Assembly: GCF_030285665.1 (NCBI RefSeq)
Contig: NZ_CP127295.1
Coordinates: forward strand, 7,688,001-7,752,000
DNA length: 64,000 nucleotides
Reading direction: 5' to 3'
DNA from: Amycolatopsis mongoliensis
GTDB lineage: Bacteria; Actinomycetota; Actinomycetes; Mycobacteriales; Pseudonocardiaceae
This document shows positions 17,271-26,749 of this stretch, in pieces; the first letter of the stretch is position 1, and every line of letters starts with the position of its first letter. A program made the translations under genes and the position numbers. The notes beneath the pieces are model-generated. The model did not search any database. It was not told where the DNA came from and worked only from the letters and a program-made list of their open reading frames with translations.

Positions 17271-17492
17271 TCAGGCCTGCTGAAGCACGTTCAGCAGGAT
17301 GAAGAGCAGAACGAGGGCGCCGACCACCGCCACCGCGGCCGACACGGTGGACCGGACCATCTCGCCGAAGCCCTTCGCGGTGCGGGCCCGGTAGGCGGAG
17401 TAGTTGGAGCGCGCCTCCCGCGCGTTGTGGACGCGGCTGCCGACGAGCAGCCCGGCGGCCAGTGCGAGCAGGACGGCGAGGAAAACGGACAC
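17271..17492 (-). CDS. Small two-helix membrane protein, unknown function
   Basis: Predicted 73-aa protein with two hydrophobic helices (FLAVLLALAAGLLVG near the N-terminus, VSAAVAVVGALVLLFILLNVL at the C-terminus) joined by a basic loop (RVHNAREARSNYSAYRART). The GTG at 17492 is chosen because GGAAGGA sits seven bases upstream; longer in-frame starts lack such a site. I do not recognise the family. It is 95 bp upstream of the M1 peptidase on the same strand and could share its transcript. Confidence 0.6.
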   Translation of the reverse strand: MSVFLAVLLALAAGLLVGSRVHNAREARSNYSAYRARTAKGFGEMVRSTVSAAVAVVGALVLLFILLNVLQQA

Positions 17493-17693
17493 GAGAGCAT
17501 CCTTCCGGGGTTCGGGAACGAGGAACGGCCTCATTACTAGACCCGACGGACGTCGCGCGCCATGGCTTTCGGGTATCTCGTTTCCGGGCCGGTCGGCCCT
17601 GGTGGGACGCACGTCCCGCGTTCCTCGGAAAGCGGTGGTGGGACGTCGACGGTATCCGCGGTCTTCCGTGCCACGCAAGGAGTTTTCGGTGGC

Positions 17694-19265
17694 TCAGCTC
17701 TCGGTCGCGAGTCCTTTGTGTCGCTCCCGCAATTCGCGCTTGACGATCTTTCCGCTGGGATTCTTGGGAAGGCGGTCCGCGAACACGACGTACTTGGGAC
17801 ATTTGTAACCGGCGAGATGTGCCTTTGCGTGGTCGATCACTCGCGCAGCGTCGAGGGTCACGCCGTCGCGCGGCACGACGACCGCCGTCACCGCTTCGAT
17901 CCAGTGTGGATGGCCGATCCCGAAGACGGCGACCTCGGCAACGCCGTCGAGCAGGTACAGCGCCTCTTCGACTTCGCGGCTCGCCACGTTTTCGCCGCCG
18001 GTCTTGATCATGTCCTTCTTGCGGTCCACGACGGACAGGTAGCCGTCTTCGTCGACGACGCCGAGGTCGCCGGAGTGGAACCAGCCGGCCCGGAACGCTT
18101 CGGCGGTCTTGGCCTCGTCGCGGTAGTAGCCGAGGGTGGCGTGCGGGCTGCGGTGCACGATCTCGCCGACCTCTCCCGGGGCCACCGGGTTGTCCTGGTC
18201 GTCGACGATGCGCGTCTCGACGTTGAGCGAGGGCCGTCCGGCCGAGCCGGCGCGGTCGAGCTGTTCGTGGGGACGCAGGATCGTCGCCAGCGGTGCCATC
18301 TCCGTCTGGCCGTAGAAGTTCCACAGCGCGACGTCGGGCAGGCGGCGGCGCAGCTCACGCAGCACCTCGACCGGCATCGCCGAAGCGCCGTAGTAACCCT
18401 TTCGCAAGCTGGACAGGTCGGTCCGGTCGAAGTTTTCGTGGCGCAGCAAGGAGATCCACACCGTCGGCGGCGCGAACAGCTTCGTCGCGCGCTCCCGTTC
18501 GACGGCGGCGAGCAGCGCGGCGGGGTCCGGGCCGGGCAGGATCACGCTGGTCGCGCCGAGGTAGACGTCGACGGAGAAGAAGCAGTCCAGCTGGGCGCAG
18601 TGGTACAGCGGCAGCGAGTGCACCTCGACGTCGTCGGCGCTCATGCCGCCGTCGATGACGCACGAGACGTACTGCGCGACGAGCGACCGGCTCGACAGCA
18701 GCACGCCCTTGGGGCGTGACTCGGTGCCGGAGGTGTACATGATCCGCAGCGGGTCGTCGTCGGCGACGAGGACGTCCGGGGCTTCGGCGTCCCCTTCGGA
18801 CAGCCAGGTGCCGATGTCCTCCCATTCGCCGCCCGCGCCCATCGCGATCCGGCCGCGGACGACGTCGCTTCGCCCGGCCAGTTCGAGGGCCTTGGCGGCG
18901 GTCGGCTCCAGGGCGTCCTCGGCGACGAACGCCTTGACCTCGGCGTGGCGGAGGATGTAGGCGATCTCTTCGGCACCGAGCATGAAGTTGACCGGCACGA
19001 GCAGGACGCCGAGCTTGGCGGTGGCGAAGGCGAGGACGCCGTACTGCCACGAGTTGTGGCTGAGCAGCGCGAGCCGGTCGCCCTTGCGCAGGCCCCGGGC
19101 GGCGAGGGCGTGGGCGCACCGGTTGGCGGCGGCCTCGAACCCGGCGAAGGTGAGCCTTTCGTCGCCGTCGACGACGGCGAGCTTGCCCGGCAGCCGCAAA
19201 GCGGTACGGCGAAGCAGATCGCCGAGGGAGTGCTGCCGGGCGCGGTCGACGAGGTGCTGGTCCAT
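17694..19265 (-). CDS. Acyl-CoA synthetase (AMP-forming, ANL superfamily)
   Basis: Predicted 523-aa adenylate-forming ligase that activates a carboxylic acid with ATP and joins it to CoA. It has the P-loop (YTSGTESRPKGVLLS), A5 (LWNFYGQTEM), A7 (GWFHSGDLGVVDEDGYL), A8 (DRKKDMIKTGGENV) and the catalytic Lys near the end (PKNPSGKIVKREL). Length and motif order match medium/long-chain fatty-acyl-CoA ligases. The SGTESRPKG loop carries Ser-Arg where Thr/Gly-rich residues are more common. The ATG gives MDQHLVDRARQHS. It stands alone. Acyl chain preference cannot be told from sequence. Confidence 0.88.
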   Translation of the reverse strand: MDQHLVDRARQHSLGDLLRRTALRLPGKLAVVDGDERLTFAGFEAAANRCAHALAARGLRKGDRLALLSHNSWQYGVLAFATAKLGVLLVPVNFMLGAEEIAYILRHAEVKAFVAEDALEPTAAKALELAGRSDVVRGRIAMGAGGEWEDIGTWLSEGDAEAPDVLVADDDPLRIMYTSGTESRPKGVLLSSRSLVAQYVSCVIDGGMSADDVEVHSLPLYHCAQLDCFFSVDVYLGATSVILPGPDPAALLAAVERERATKLFAPPTVWISLLRHENFDRTDLSSLRKGYYGASAMPVEVLRELRRRLPDVALWNFYGQTEMAPLATILRPHEQLDRAGSAGRPSLNVETRIVDDQDNPVAPGEVGEIVHRSPHATLGYYRDEAKTAEAFRAGWFHSGDLGVVDEDGYLSVVDRKKDMIKTGGENVASREVEEALYLLDGVAEVAVFGIGHPHWIEAVTAVVVPRDGVTLDAARVIDHAKAHLAGYKCPKYVVFADRLPKNPSGKIVKRELRERHKGLATES

Positions 19266-19387
19266 CCCGGCAGTCTCGGCCGGGGCGGGGAAACTCGCAA
19301 GCCTGCGGAAGAGCACTCAGGCGGGCAGTTTCCCGGGGACGCGCGCCGCTCGTGTCTCGAGTGGCCGGTAGCCGGCCGCGGGTGCGT

Positions 19388-19978
19388 TCAGCGCGCGCTG
19401 TCGTCGATCTGCACGGGGTAGCCGGTGCGCAGGACGGCGATCGTGGCCGGTGGGGTCAGCACCCGGACGGTCCCTGCCGTGGGCAGCCGCTGCTTCCGGC
19501 CGTAGCCCGCCGTCGTCCACGCGGTGAGGTGCCCGTCGACGACGACTTCCGGGTGGTCGTCGCGGAGCACGAAGACGCCGTCCGGGAGGCCGGCCCAGCT
19601 CACTTCGTGCAGCCGTCGCGTGTGGGTGCCGCGGGCCAGGCGTTCGGAGTGCAGGCGCCGGTTCATCGCGGTCGCCGAGGGAGCGCCGGGCCAGGCGTCG
19701 CGGTAGGCGGCGTAGGCGGGCCGGCGGCATTCGCCGCAGGGCCGGTGCCCGGCGGCGAACGAGACGGCTTCGTCGTGGAAGTACAGGTGGGTGTAGCGGT
19801 TCGGCAGCCACTGCTCGCGCCACCGGCCCCGGAACGCGAGCGCGCAGGTGATCCACAGGTCGCCGCCGTGGAAGCGGACGATCTCGTGGCCCCGGTGCAG
19901 GACGCCCCGGTTGCCGGTCCAGGCGCCGCGCAGGGCGATGTCGACGATGTCCCCGGCCGGGGTCACGCGGTTGCGCAC
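19388..19978 (-). CDS. Hypothetical protein with Ada-like HRPCxxC motif
   Basis: Predicted 196-aa soluble protein that I do not recognise as a named family. The most telling stretch is AAGHRPCGECRRPAYAAYRD around residues 75-95, which resembles the Cys-bearing zinc motif of the Ada metal-binding domain (GFRPCxxC), but only two cysteines are present there. The rest is mixed alpha/beta with conserved-looking RFHGGDLWITCALAFRG and LPDGVFVLRDD. The GTG at 19978 is preferred because GAGGG lies five bases upstream; a longer ATG start at 20020 is possible. It is divergent from the DUF488 gene, with starts only about 56 bp apart. Confidence 0.65.
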   Translation of the reverse strand: MRNRVTPAGDIVDIALRGAWTGNRGVLHRGHEIVRFHGGDLWITCALAFRGRWREQWLPNRYTHLYFHDEAVSFAAGHRPCGECRRPAYAAYRDAWPGAPSATAMNRRLHSERLARGTHTRRLHEVSWAGLPDGVFVLRDDHPEVVVDGHLTAWTTAGYGRKQRLPTAGTVRVLTPPATIAVLRTGYPVQIDDSAR

Positions 19979-20034
19979 CGGCGCCCTCGCCTTCCGGAGT
20001 GGCGGCGCGCGCGGGCGCACCGCAGAATGCGCGC

Positions 20035-20400
20035 ATGCAGCCGACGGTCGTCCGGGTGGCGCGCCTGGCCGACCCGGCCGGGCCCGCCGACGGCGTCCGC
20101 GTGCTGGTGGAGCGGCGCTGGCCGCGCGGCACCGTCCGCACGGCGGTGGTCCTGGACGGCTGGTACCGCGGACTGGCCCCCTCCGACGAGCTGCGCACCT
20201 GGTACGGCCACGATCCCGGGCGGTTCGCGGAGTTCGCCGAGCGCTACCGCGCGGAGCTGCGGGAGCCGGACCGGGTGGCGGCGCTGGAGCGGCTGCGGGA
20301 GCTGGCGGCGGGTGGGCCGGTGACGTTGCTGACGGCGAGCGGGTCGCCGCCGATCAGCCAGGCGGCGGTGCTGGCCGAGGTGCTCACCGGCGAAGGGTGA
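20035..20400 (+). CDS. DUF488 family protein
   Basis: Predicted 121-aa protein of the DUF488 family (YeaO-like short form). It has RVLVERRWPRGT with the conserved WPRG, LAPSDELRTWYGHDPGRFAEFAERYRAEL, and PVTLLTASGSPPISQAAVLAEVL, all in the expected order. The biochemical role of the family is not firmly known. The ATG at 20035 fits the family N-terminus. It is a single-gene unit divergent from the Ada-like protein gene. Confidence 0.82.
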   Translation: MQPTVVRVARLADPAGPADGVRVLVERRWPRGTVRTAVVLDGWYRGLAPSDELRTWYGHDPGRFAEFAERYRAELREPDRVAALERLRELAAGGPVTLLTASGSPPISQAAVLAEVLTGEG

Positions 20401-20525
20401 CGACGCCGGACGCGGATCGTCGTGCCCGGAGAGGACCGCCGCACTCCTCCGGCGGACAGCGGCCGGCCGGTGGCCGCGGCCGCCCGCCGGGACCACGGCG
20501 ATCGTCCGGCAGTATTTCTTCCCGG

Positions 20526-22919
20526 TCACGACCGCGACCCGCCTTCCGAGCCGCTCGCGGTCGTGTTCACCGTCGCGGTGGCCGTGCCGAGGGTGTCGTG
20601 CCGGGCGGTCAGCGTCAGCGTCCCCGGCGGCCCCGCGAACGGCCGCAGCCACACCGCCGCCGCGCCGCCCGTCGCGCCCAGGTCCACCGTTCGGTCGCCG
20701 ACCAGCTCGCCCGGGCCGGTCAGGGTCAGCGTCACCTTCCCGGTCGCGCCCGCGCGCACCGTCCCGAAGCGGTCCGATGCCGACACCACCACCCGGGTCG
20801 CGTCGCCGCCGTCGGCGCGCAGCTGCGTGTCGTCCGGGACGCAGCCCAGCACGTCCCGGCTCCGGTCGCCGCTGAACCGCCGGGAGACCACCAGCCGGTC
20901 ACCCAGGTAGCCGTCGATGCGCAGCTGGGGACGCTGCCCGCGGGGCACCGTCAGGTCGGCCGCGAACGGCGGGTACCGCAGGTGCGGGAAGTCCGCGCGG
21001 CGGCTGCGGGCCTCGCCCGCGGGCCGGTCGTCGAGGAACAGCAGGAGCCGGTCGCAGTTCGACCAGATCGTCGCGCCCCGGCCCGGCCCGCCCGGCTGGG
21101 CGGTGAAGTCCCAGGCGAAGCCCGGCTCGACGACCGCCCGGACCCGCGGGTCGCCCTGCGAGGCGTAGAACGCCGCCGCGGGCTTGGGGATCCGGAAGAA
21201 GTCCGAGACGCCGGCGAACTTCGACCCGCCCATCGAGCGCTGCCAGCCCGACGGGTAGTCGAACGCGCACCACGCGAGCAGCCCGCAGTAGCGGTCGTCG
21301 GCGGCGGCCAGATCGTGGGCCTTCGCGTGCAGCTCGGCCTGCAGCTGCTGGGTGGCGGCCGGGTCCGTGCGGCGGTAGGTGCGGGCGCCGGCCAGCGTGC
21401 CGATGGTCTCGGTGACCAGGTACGGGACTCCCGCGCGCGGCGGGCGCAGCTGGAAGGGCGCGCCGCGGCGCGCGGTGTAGTCGTTGTAGGCCAGCACCTC
21501 GACGTCGCTGCCGGCGAACCGCGCGCCCGTGGTGCTGGCCAGGGCACCGCTCGTCGGCCGGGACGGGTCGAGCTGCCGTGCGAGCCGCCCGGTCCGGCCG
21601 TACATCGCCGTCGTGCCGTTGGCCTCGTTCACGCGGGTGCCCCACACGACGATGCTCGGGTGGTTGCGGTCCCGGGTGATCATCCCCGAGACGTCCCGGA
21701 AGTTCTGCTGCTGCCAGGCGGCGTCCCCGATCCGGCCCCAGCCGGGGATCTCCTCCCACACCAGCAGGCCCAGCTCGTCACACGCGTCGAGGAACGCGCT
21801 CGACTGCGGGTAGTGCGAGCAGCGGACCATGGTGCAGTTCAGCTCACGCCGCAGGATCTCGGCGTCGCGCCGCTGGACGCGGTCGGGCAGCGCACCACCG
21901 GCGAACGGGTACCACTGGTGCCGGTTGAGGCCGAACAGCTTGAGCCGGCGCCCGTTGAGGAAGAAGCCGTCCGGGGTGAACTTCGCCTCGCGGAACCCGA
22001 TCCGCACGACCTGCTGGTCGAGTGCCCGCGGCCCGGACTGGACGCTCACCACGACGTCGCAGAGCGCCGGGTCCTCGACGTCCCACAGCCGGACCGCGCC
22101 CAGTCCGCCCACGTCGAACTCGACGGTCCGGGTGCCGACCGGCATCGGCGGGACGACGGTGGCGCCGCGGGCCAGCTCCCGGCCGGCCTGCCGCACCGAC
22201 GCGGTCACCTGCAGGGGCTGTCCGATCGCGACCGTCGTGTCCAGTTCGCACGTCAGGTGCAGCGACCGGGCGGGATCCAGGACGTCGACCGGGCGGGCGA
22301 AGACGTCGGCCAGCCGGGTCCGCGGCACGGCGGCGATCGCGGCCTGCCGGTAGATCCCGGCCGGCTGGTAGAAGTCGATCGCCGCCGGCCCCGCGGCAGC
22401 GGGCAGGTTGGGCGGGACGTCGAGCTGCCAGCGGCCGTCGACGACCACGGCGAGGACGTTGTCGCCCACGGTCACCTGCGGCAGCTCCACCTCGAAGGGC
22501 AGGTAGCCGCCTTCGTGGGTGGCGACGAGCCCGCCGTTGAGGTAGACCGCCGCGTTCGTCATGACGCCCTCGAAGCGGGCGCGGACGCGCTCGGCCGTCA
22601 TCGCGGCCGTCACGGTGAAGTGCTTGCGGTAGATCCACCGGTCCTGCCAGGACGACGGCTGCCAGCCGGTCCACGAAAGCGGCGTCACGCAGTGGGGGAG
22701 CTGCACCGGCGCAAGGTCGGTCTCGTCGAAGCCGAGGTCGGCGCACCCGTCTTCATAGCGCCCGAACAGCCAGAAATCGCCCAGACGCACGGCATCCGGG
22801 TCGGGCTCGCCGAGCCCGGCCGACCCGGCGACGGTGCCGACGGCCGCCACCCCGAGCAGCGCGGCCCCGCTCGCGGCGAGGAACCCGCGCCGCGACACCC
22901 GCGGCTTCTCCTCGGCCAT
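20526..22919 (-). CDS. Tat-exported glycoside hydrolase family 2 protein
   Basis: Predicted 797-aa enzyme with a twin-arginine signal (SRRGFLAASGAALLG). The GH2 order is sugar-binding jelly roll (about 40-200), immunoglobulin-like domain (about 205-310), TIM barrel (about 315-560) and C-terminal beta domains. The acid/base Glu is E432 in WGTRVNEAN and the nucleophile is probably E504 in YLVTETIG. The barrel start GFFLNGRRLKLFGLNRHQ is typical of beta-galactosidases/beta-glucuronidases. The gene is followed 80 bp upstream (in its own direction) by the LacI gene that faces the rhamnose operon, so it may release rhamnose-containing or other plant glycans. Exact specificity is open. Confidence 0.85.
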   Translation of the reverse strand: MAEEKPRVSRRGFLAASGAALLGVAAVGTVAGSAGLGEPDPDAVRLGDFWLFGRYEDGCADLGFDETDLAPVQLPHCVTPLSWTGWQPSSWQDRWIYRKHFTVTAAMTAERVRARFEGVMTNAAVYLNGGLVATHEGGYLPFEVELPQVTVGDNVLAVVVDGRWQLDVPPNLPAAAGPAAIDFYQPAGIYRQAAIAAVPRTRLADVFARPVDVLDPARSLHLTCELDTTVAIGQPLQVTASVRQAGRELARGATVVPPMPVGTRTVEFDVGGLGAVRLWDVEDPALCDVVVSVQSGPRALDQQVVRIGFREAKFTPDGFFLNGRRLKLFGLNRHQWYPFAGGALPDRVQRRDAEILRRELNCTMVRCSHYPQSSAFLDACDELGLLVWEEIPGWGRIGDAAWQQQNFRDVSGMITRDRNHPSIVVWGTRVNEANGTTAMYGRTGRLARQLDPSRPTSGALASTTGARFAGSDVEVLAYNDYTARRGAPFQLRPPRAGVPYLVTETIGTLAGARTYRRTDPAATQQLQAELHAKAHDLAAADDRYCGLLAWCAFDYPSGWQRSMGGSKFAGVSDFFRIPKPAAAFYASQGDPRVRAVVEPGFAWDFTAQPGGPGRGATIWSNCDRLLLFLDDRPAGEARSRRADFPHLRYPPFAADLTVPRGQRPQLRIDGYLGDRLVVSRRFSGDRSRDVLGCVPDDTQLRADGGDATRVVVSASDRFGTVRAGATGKVTLTLTGPGELVGDRTVDLGATGGAAAVWLRPFAGPPGTLTLTARHDTLGTATATVNTTASGSEGGSRS

Positions 22920-22999
22920 CGACGACCTCCGTGCTCGGCACCCCACCCGGGAATCGCTCCTGACGGGGAAGACGTCACACGCGATCGAACGGTTGGCTC

Positions 23000-24043
23000 T
23001 CAGCGCAGAGTAGAGGCCCGGACCACCAGTTCGGGGGTGAAGACGACCTGCCGGTGCTCGTGGCCCGGTTCGGACTCCGCCAGCAGCAGCTCGGCCGCCG
23101 TGCGGCCCAGGCGGCGCCGGGGCTGGCGGACCGACGTCAGCGGGACCGCGGCCGCCGCCGCGAACTCGATGTCGTCGTAGCCGACGATCGCCAGGTCGTC
23201 CGGGACGTTCATGCGCAGGTTCGCGCACGTCTGCAGGAGGCCGAGGGCGACCAGGTCGTTGGCGCAGAACGCCGCGGTCGGGCGGATCGACGCCGGCAGC
23301 CCCGCCAGCCGCTCGCCCGCGCCGCGGCCGTCGGCCACGGTCAGGGCCGTCGTGGTGAGATCGACCAGGTGGTCCGGACCGAGTCCGGCCGCGCGCAGGG
23401 CCCGCAACGCGCCCAGCCGCCGGTCGCGGACCTGCCCGACCGTCGTGTGGTTGCCGATGAACGCGATGCGGTCGTGGCCCTGCTCGACCAGGTGCCGGAC
23501 GGCGATCTCGCCGCCGTAGACGTCGTCGACCGCGACCGAGCAGTGCGTGGTGCCGCCGGGCGTGCGGTCGACGACCACCACCGGCGTGCCGCGGTGCGCG
23601 ATCTCGTGCAGCAGCGGGGCGTCCGGGTCGACCGGCGTGATGAGGATGCCCTGCACCCGCTGCTGTTCGAGGCGCCCGAGGTAGGCCGCCTCCCGCGACG
23701 GCTGGTGGGCACTGTTGCAGAGGAACAGCGAGAGGCCGCCGTCGTCGGCGGCGTCCGCGGCGTCTTCCATGCCGGCCGCGACGTCGGTGAAGAAGGGGTT
23801 GCTGCCGTCGAGCATGACGTACGCCAGCACGCGGCTGCGCCCGGCTCGCAGCTGCCGCGCGGATTCGTTGCGCACGAACCGGAGGTCGGCCATCGCGGCC
23901 TCGACCTTCGCGCGCGTGGCGGGGCTGACGCGGTCGGGCCGGTTGAGCACGTTGGACACCGTGCCGAGGGAGACACCGGCAGCCGCGGCGACGTCCTTCA
24001 TGCCTGCCGCCTTCGGCTCGGCGCCGGACTCCTGGACCGTCAT
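23000..24043 (-). CDS. LacI-family regulator of the rhamnose operon
   Basis: Predicted 347-aa repressor. The LacI helix-turn-helix and hinge are at residues 15-65 (MKDVAAAAGVSLGTVSNVLNRPDRVSPATRAKVEAAM), followed by a periplasmic-binding-like sensor domain (DGSNPFFTDVAAGMEDAA, GILITPVD, VAVDDVYGGEIAVRHL, IVGYDDIEFA). The ATG at 24043 follows GAGGGGG. It is divergent from the rhamnose ABC operon. A perfect TGAAA-CC-TTTCA palindrome (24169-24180) in the shared promoter region is the likely operator, with L-rhamnose or an intermediate as inducer. That pairing is inference from position. Confidence 0.9.
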   Translation of the reverse strand: MTVQESGAEPKAAGMKDVAAAAGVSLGTVSNVLNRPDRVSPATRAKVEAAMADLRFVRNESARQLRAGRSRVLAYVMLDGSNPFFTDVAAGMEDAADAADDGGLSLFLCNSAHQPSREAAYLGRLEQQRVQGILITPVDPDAPLLHEIAHRGTPVVVVDRTPGGTTHCSVAVDDVYGGEIAVRHLVEQGHDRIAFIGNHTTVGQVRDRRLGALRALRAAGLGPDHLVDLTTTALTVADGRGAGERLAGLPASIRPTAAFCANDLVALGLLQTCANLRMNVPDDLAIVGYDDIEFAAAAAVPLTSVRQPRRRLGRTAAELLLAESEPGHEHRQVVFTPELVVRASTLR

Positions 24044-24057
24044 GGAAACCCCCTCAT

Positions 24058-24069
24058 TGAAACGTAACA
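24058..24069. promoter_or_regulatory. Partial LacI-type operator near regulator start
   Basis: TGAAACGTAACA keeps the left half of the TGAAAC..TTTCA site and lies 15 bp upstream of the regulator ATG. It may be a weak second site for autoregulation. Confidence 0.35.
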
Positions 24070-24168
24070 TCACCACGAACAGTCCGGCCGTGAAGACGTT
24101 CGGCCACGGTTCGGTGGATTCATTGACTTGTTCTCCAACCGCATAGTAGCGTCACCGCGCCAGGTTTG

Positions 24169-24180
24169 TGAAACCTTTCA
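24169..24180. promoter_or_regulatory. LacI-type operator of the rhamnose operon
   Basis: TGAAACCTTTCA has perfect 5-bp arms around CC and sits 15 bp before the start of the first transporter gene, just ahead of its ribosome-binding site (CGGAGG). Binding here would overlap the transcription start or leader and block the operon. Confidence 0.65.
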
Positions 24181-24194
24181 ATCCGGAGGTCGCG

Positions 24195-25712
24195 ATGACG
24201 CGGCAGGACCCGGGCCGAGCCCCTCTGCTGGAGGTGCGCGGCGTGACCAAGTCGTTCGGCGCCGTCGCGGCGGTCGCCGGGGTGAGCTTCGGCCTGTACC
24301 CCGGCGAGGCCCACGCGCTGGTCGGCGAGAACGGTGCCGGCAAGTCCACGATCGTGAAGATGCTCGCCGGGGTGCACAAGCCCGACGACGGCACGCTGCT
24401 GCTGGACGGGCAGCCGGTGGAGTTCGGCTCGCCGGCCGACGCGAAGGCCGCCGGCATCGCGGTGATCTACCAGGAACCGACGCTGTTCCCCGACCTGTCG
24501 GTCGCGGAGAACATCGTGATGGGCCGCCACCCGCGCAAAGGTCTCGGCCGCATCGACCGGGCCGCCATCCGCGCCGAGGCCGAACGGCTCTTCACCCGCC
24601 TCGGCGTCCGGATCGACCCGGCCCGCCCGGCACGCGGGCTGTCGATCGCCGACCAGCAGATCGTGGAGATCGCCAAGGCGCTCAGCGCCGACGCCCGCGT
24701 GCTCGTGATGGACGAACCGACCGCCGCGCTGAGCCGCGTCGAGGTCGAGCGGCTCTTCACCGTCGCGCGGACGCTGCGCCAGGAAGGTGCGGCGATCATG
24801 TTCATCTCGCACCGGTTCGAGGAGATCACCGAGCTGTGCCAGCGCGTGACGATCATGCGCGACGGCAAGCACGTCTCCACCGACCTGGTCGCCGACGTCA
24901 CGGTCGAGGACATGGTGAAGCGCATGGTCGGCCGCGACCTGGAGGCGCTGTTCCCCAAGCAGGACGTCGAACCCGGCGCGGTGGTCCTGGAGGTCGAAGG
25001 CCTGGCCAGGGAAGGCGTCTTCCGCGACATCTCCTTCTCGGTGCGCGCGGGGGAGATCGTCGCGTTCGCCGGGCTCGTCGGGTCCGGGCGCTCGGAAGTC
25101 GTCCAGGCCGTCTTCGGCGTCGACGAGCGCGACGCCGGTGTCGTCAAGATCGGCGGCAAGAAGCTCAAGGCGCACTCGTCGCGGGCCGCGATGGCCGCCG
25201 GGATGGCGCTGGTCCCCGAAGACCGGCGCCAGCAGGGCCTGATCATGGACCTCTCCATCGAGCGGAACGTGACGCTGCCGCGGTCCCGCGCGCTCTCGAA
25301 GCTCGGTTTCCTGACCGGCGCGAGCGAGCGGCAGGAGGCCCGGCGCTGGACCGAGCGCCTGCGCACCAAGTACCGCCGCCTCGGCGACCCGGTCGGCACG
25401 CTCTCGGGCGGCAACCAGCAGAAGGTCGTGCTGGCCAAGTGGCTCGCGATGGCACCGAAGGTGCTGATCGTGGACGAGCCGACCCGCGGCATCGACGTCG
25501 GCACGAAGGCCGAGGTGCACCGGCTGATGTCGGCGCTCGCGGCCGAAGGCGTCGCGATCGTCATGGTGTCCTCGGAGCTGCCGGAGGTGCTCGGCATGGC
25601 CGACCGCGTGCTCGTGATGCGGGAGGGCAGGCTCGTCGCCGAGCTCCCGCGCGCGGACGCGACCGAAGACGCCGTCATGTTCGCCGCGATGGGCCAGGGA
25701 GCCGCCGCATGA
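24195..25712 (+). CDS. rhaT: Rhamnose ABC importer, ATPase subunit (two ABC domains)
   Basis: Predicted 505-aa sugar ABC ATPase with tandem nucleotide-binding domains, as in RbsA/RhaT. Domain 1 has Walker A GENGAGKST, signature LSIADQQIVEIAKAL and Walker B VLVMDEPTAAL. Domain 2 has a degenerate Walker A (GLVGSGRSE), signature LSGGNQQKVVLAKWL and Walker B VLIVDEPTRGID. Such asymmetry is normal for this class. The ATG at 24195 follows CCGGAGG; an upstream ATG at 24168 is rejected because it overlaps the operator. It is the first gene of a nine-gene operon, and its stop overlaps the next start (ATGA). Confidence 0.92.
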   Translation: MTRQDPGRAPLLEVRGVTKSFGAVAAVAGVSFGLYPGEAHALVGENGAGKSTIVKMLAGVHKPDDGTLLLDGQPVEFGSPADAKAAGIAVIYQEPTLFPDLSVAENIVMGRHPRKGLGRIDRAAIRAEAERLFTRLGVRIDPARPARGLSIADQQIVEIAKALSADARVLVMDEPTAALSRVEVERLFTVARTLRQEGAAIMFISHRFEEITELCQRVTIMRDGKHVSTDLVADVTVEDMVKRMVGRDLEALFPKQDVEPGAVVLEVEGLAREGVFRDISFSVRAGEIVAFAGLVGSGRSEVVQAVFGVDERDAGVVKIGGKKLKAHSSRAAMAAGMALVPEDRRQQGLIMDLSIERNVTLPRSRALSKLGFLTGASERQEARRWTERLRTKYRRLGDPVGTLSGGNQQKVVLAKWLAMAPKVLIVDEPTRGIDVGTKAEVHRLMSALAAEGVAIVMVSSELPEVLGMADRVLVMREGRLVAELPRADATEDAVMFAAMGQGAAA

Positions 25713-26749
25713 CCGTCACCAAGGAGGCACCCGTGGCCGGGGAGCCGACCGTCCACCCGCGACGGTCGTGGACCGCGAACGTGTTCAAGGCCCGCGAATC
25801 CGGCATCGTCCTCGCGCTGATCGTGCTGGTCGCGTTCACCGCGACGCAGAACTCCCGGTTCCTGTCCGGGCAGAGCATCCGCGACATCCTGCTGGGCACG
25901 GCCATCCTCGCGGTGCTCGCCGTCGGGCAGGCGATCGTGATGATCACCCGCAACATCGACCTGTCGGTCGGCTCGGTGCTCGGCCTCGCCGCCTTCGCCG
26001 TCGGCTCGCTGATGCGCGACAACCCCGGCCTGCCGGTGATCGTCGCGCTGCTGGCCGGTCTCGGCGTCGGCGCGGTCTGCGGGCTGGTGAACGGCGCGCT
26101 GGTCCGGTTCGGCCAGGTGCCCGCGCTGGTCGTCACGCTCGGCACGCTCTACGCCTACCGCGGCGTCAGCTACTTCTGGGCCGGCGGCCAGCAGATCAAC
26201 GCCGACAAGCTGCCCGCGTCCTTCCTCGACTTCGGCACCGCGTCGGTGCTCGGCGTGCCGTGGCTGGTGCTGATCGCCCTGCTGGTCCTGGTCGCCGCCG
26301 GGATCGTGCTCCGCAGCTACCCGGCCGGGCGCGAGCTGTACGCGATGGGGTCGAGCCCGCAGGCCGCGCAGCTGGCCGGCATCCGGGTCGGCCGCAACAC
26401 CACCGCGGCGTTCCTGGTCAGCGGCGCGCTCGCCGGACTCGCCGGGGTGCTGTTCGCCGCCCGGTTCGGCACCGTGGACGCGGCCGCCGGCACCGGCTAC
26501 GAGCTGAACGTCGTCGCCGCGGCCGTGGTCGGCGGGGTCGCGGTGTTCGGCGGCAGCGGCTCGGCCTGGGGCGCGGGCCTCGGCGCGCTGCTGCTGACGG
26601 TCATCGGCAGCGCCCTGGCCGTGCTCGACATCAACCAGTTCTGGCAGCAGGCGATCGTCGGCGCGCTGATCCTGCTGGCCATCGGCGCCGACCGGCTCGT
26701 CGCGGTCCGGGTCGCTAAGGCACTGAAGAAGAGGGACTCCCATGTCTGA
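25709..26749 (+). CDS. rhaP: Rhamnose ABC importer, permease 1
   Basis: Predicted 346-aa inner-membrane permease of the BPD_transp_2 family with about nine to ten helices. The cytoplasmic loop that contacts the ATPase is present (ELYAMGSSPQAAQLAGIRV), as are ITRNIDLSVGSVLGL and the C-terminal GGVAVFGGSGSAWGAGLGALL. The N-terminal about 25 residues are a hydrophilic cytoplasmic extension. It starts inside the ATPase stop codon (ATGA overlap), so expression is coupled. It pairs with the following permease as a heterodimer. Confidence 0.9.
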   Translation: MTVTKEAPVAGEPTVHPRRSWTANVFKARESGIVLALIVLVAFTATQNSRFLSGQSIRDILLGTAILAVLAVGQAIVMITRNIDLSVGSVLGLAAFAVGSLMRDNPGLPVIVALLAGLGVGAVCGLVNGALVRFGQVPALVVTLGTLYAYRGVSYFWAGGQQINADKLPASFLDFGTASVLGVPWLVLIALLVLVAAGIVLRSYPAGRELYAMGSSPQAAQLAGIRVGRNTTAAFLVSGALAGLAGVLFAARFGTVDAAAGTGYELNVVAAAVVGGVAVFGGSGSAWGAGLGALLLTVIGSALAVLDINQFWQQAIVGALILLAIGADRLVAVRVAKALKKRDSHV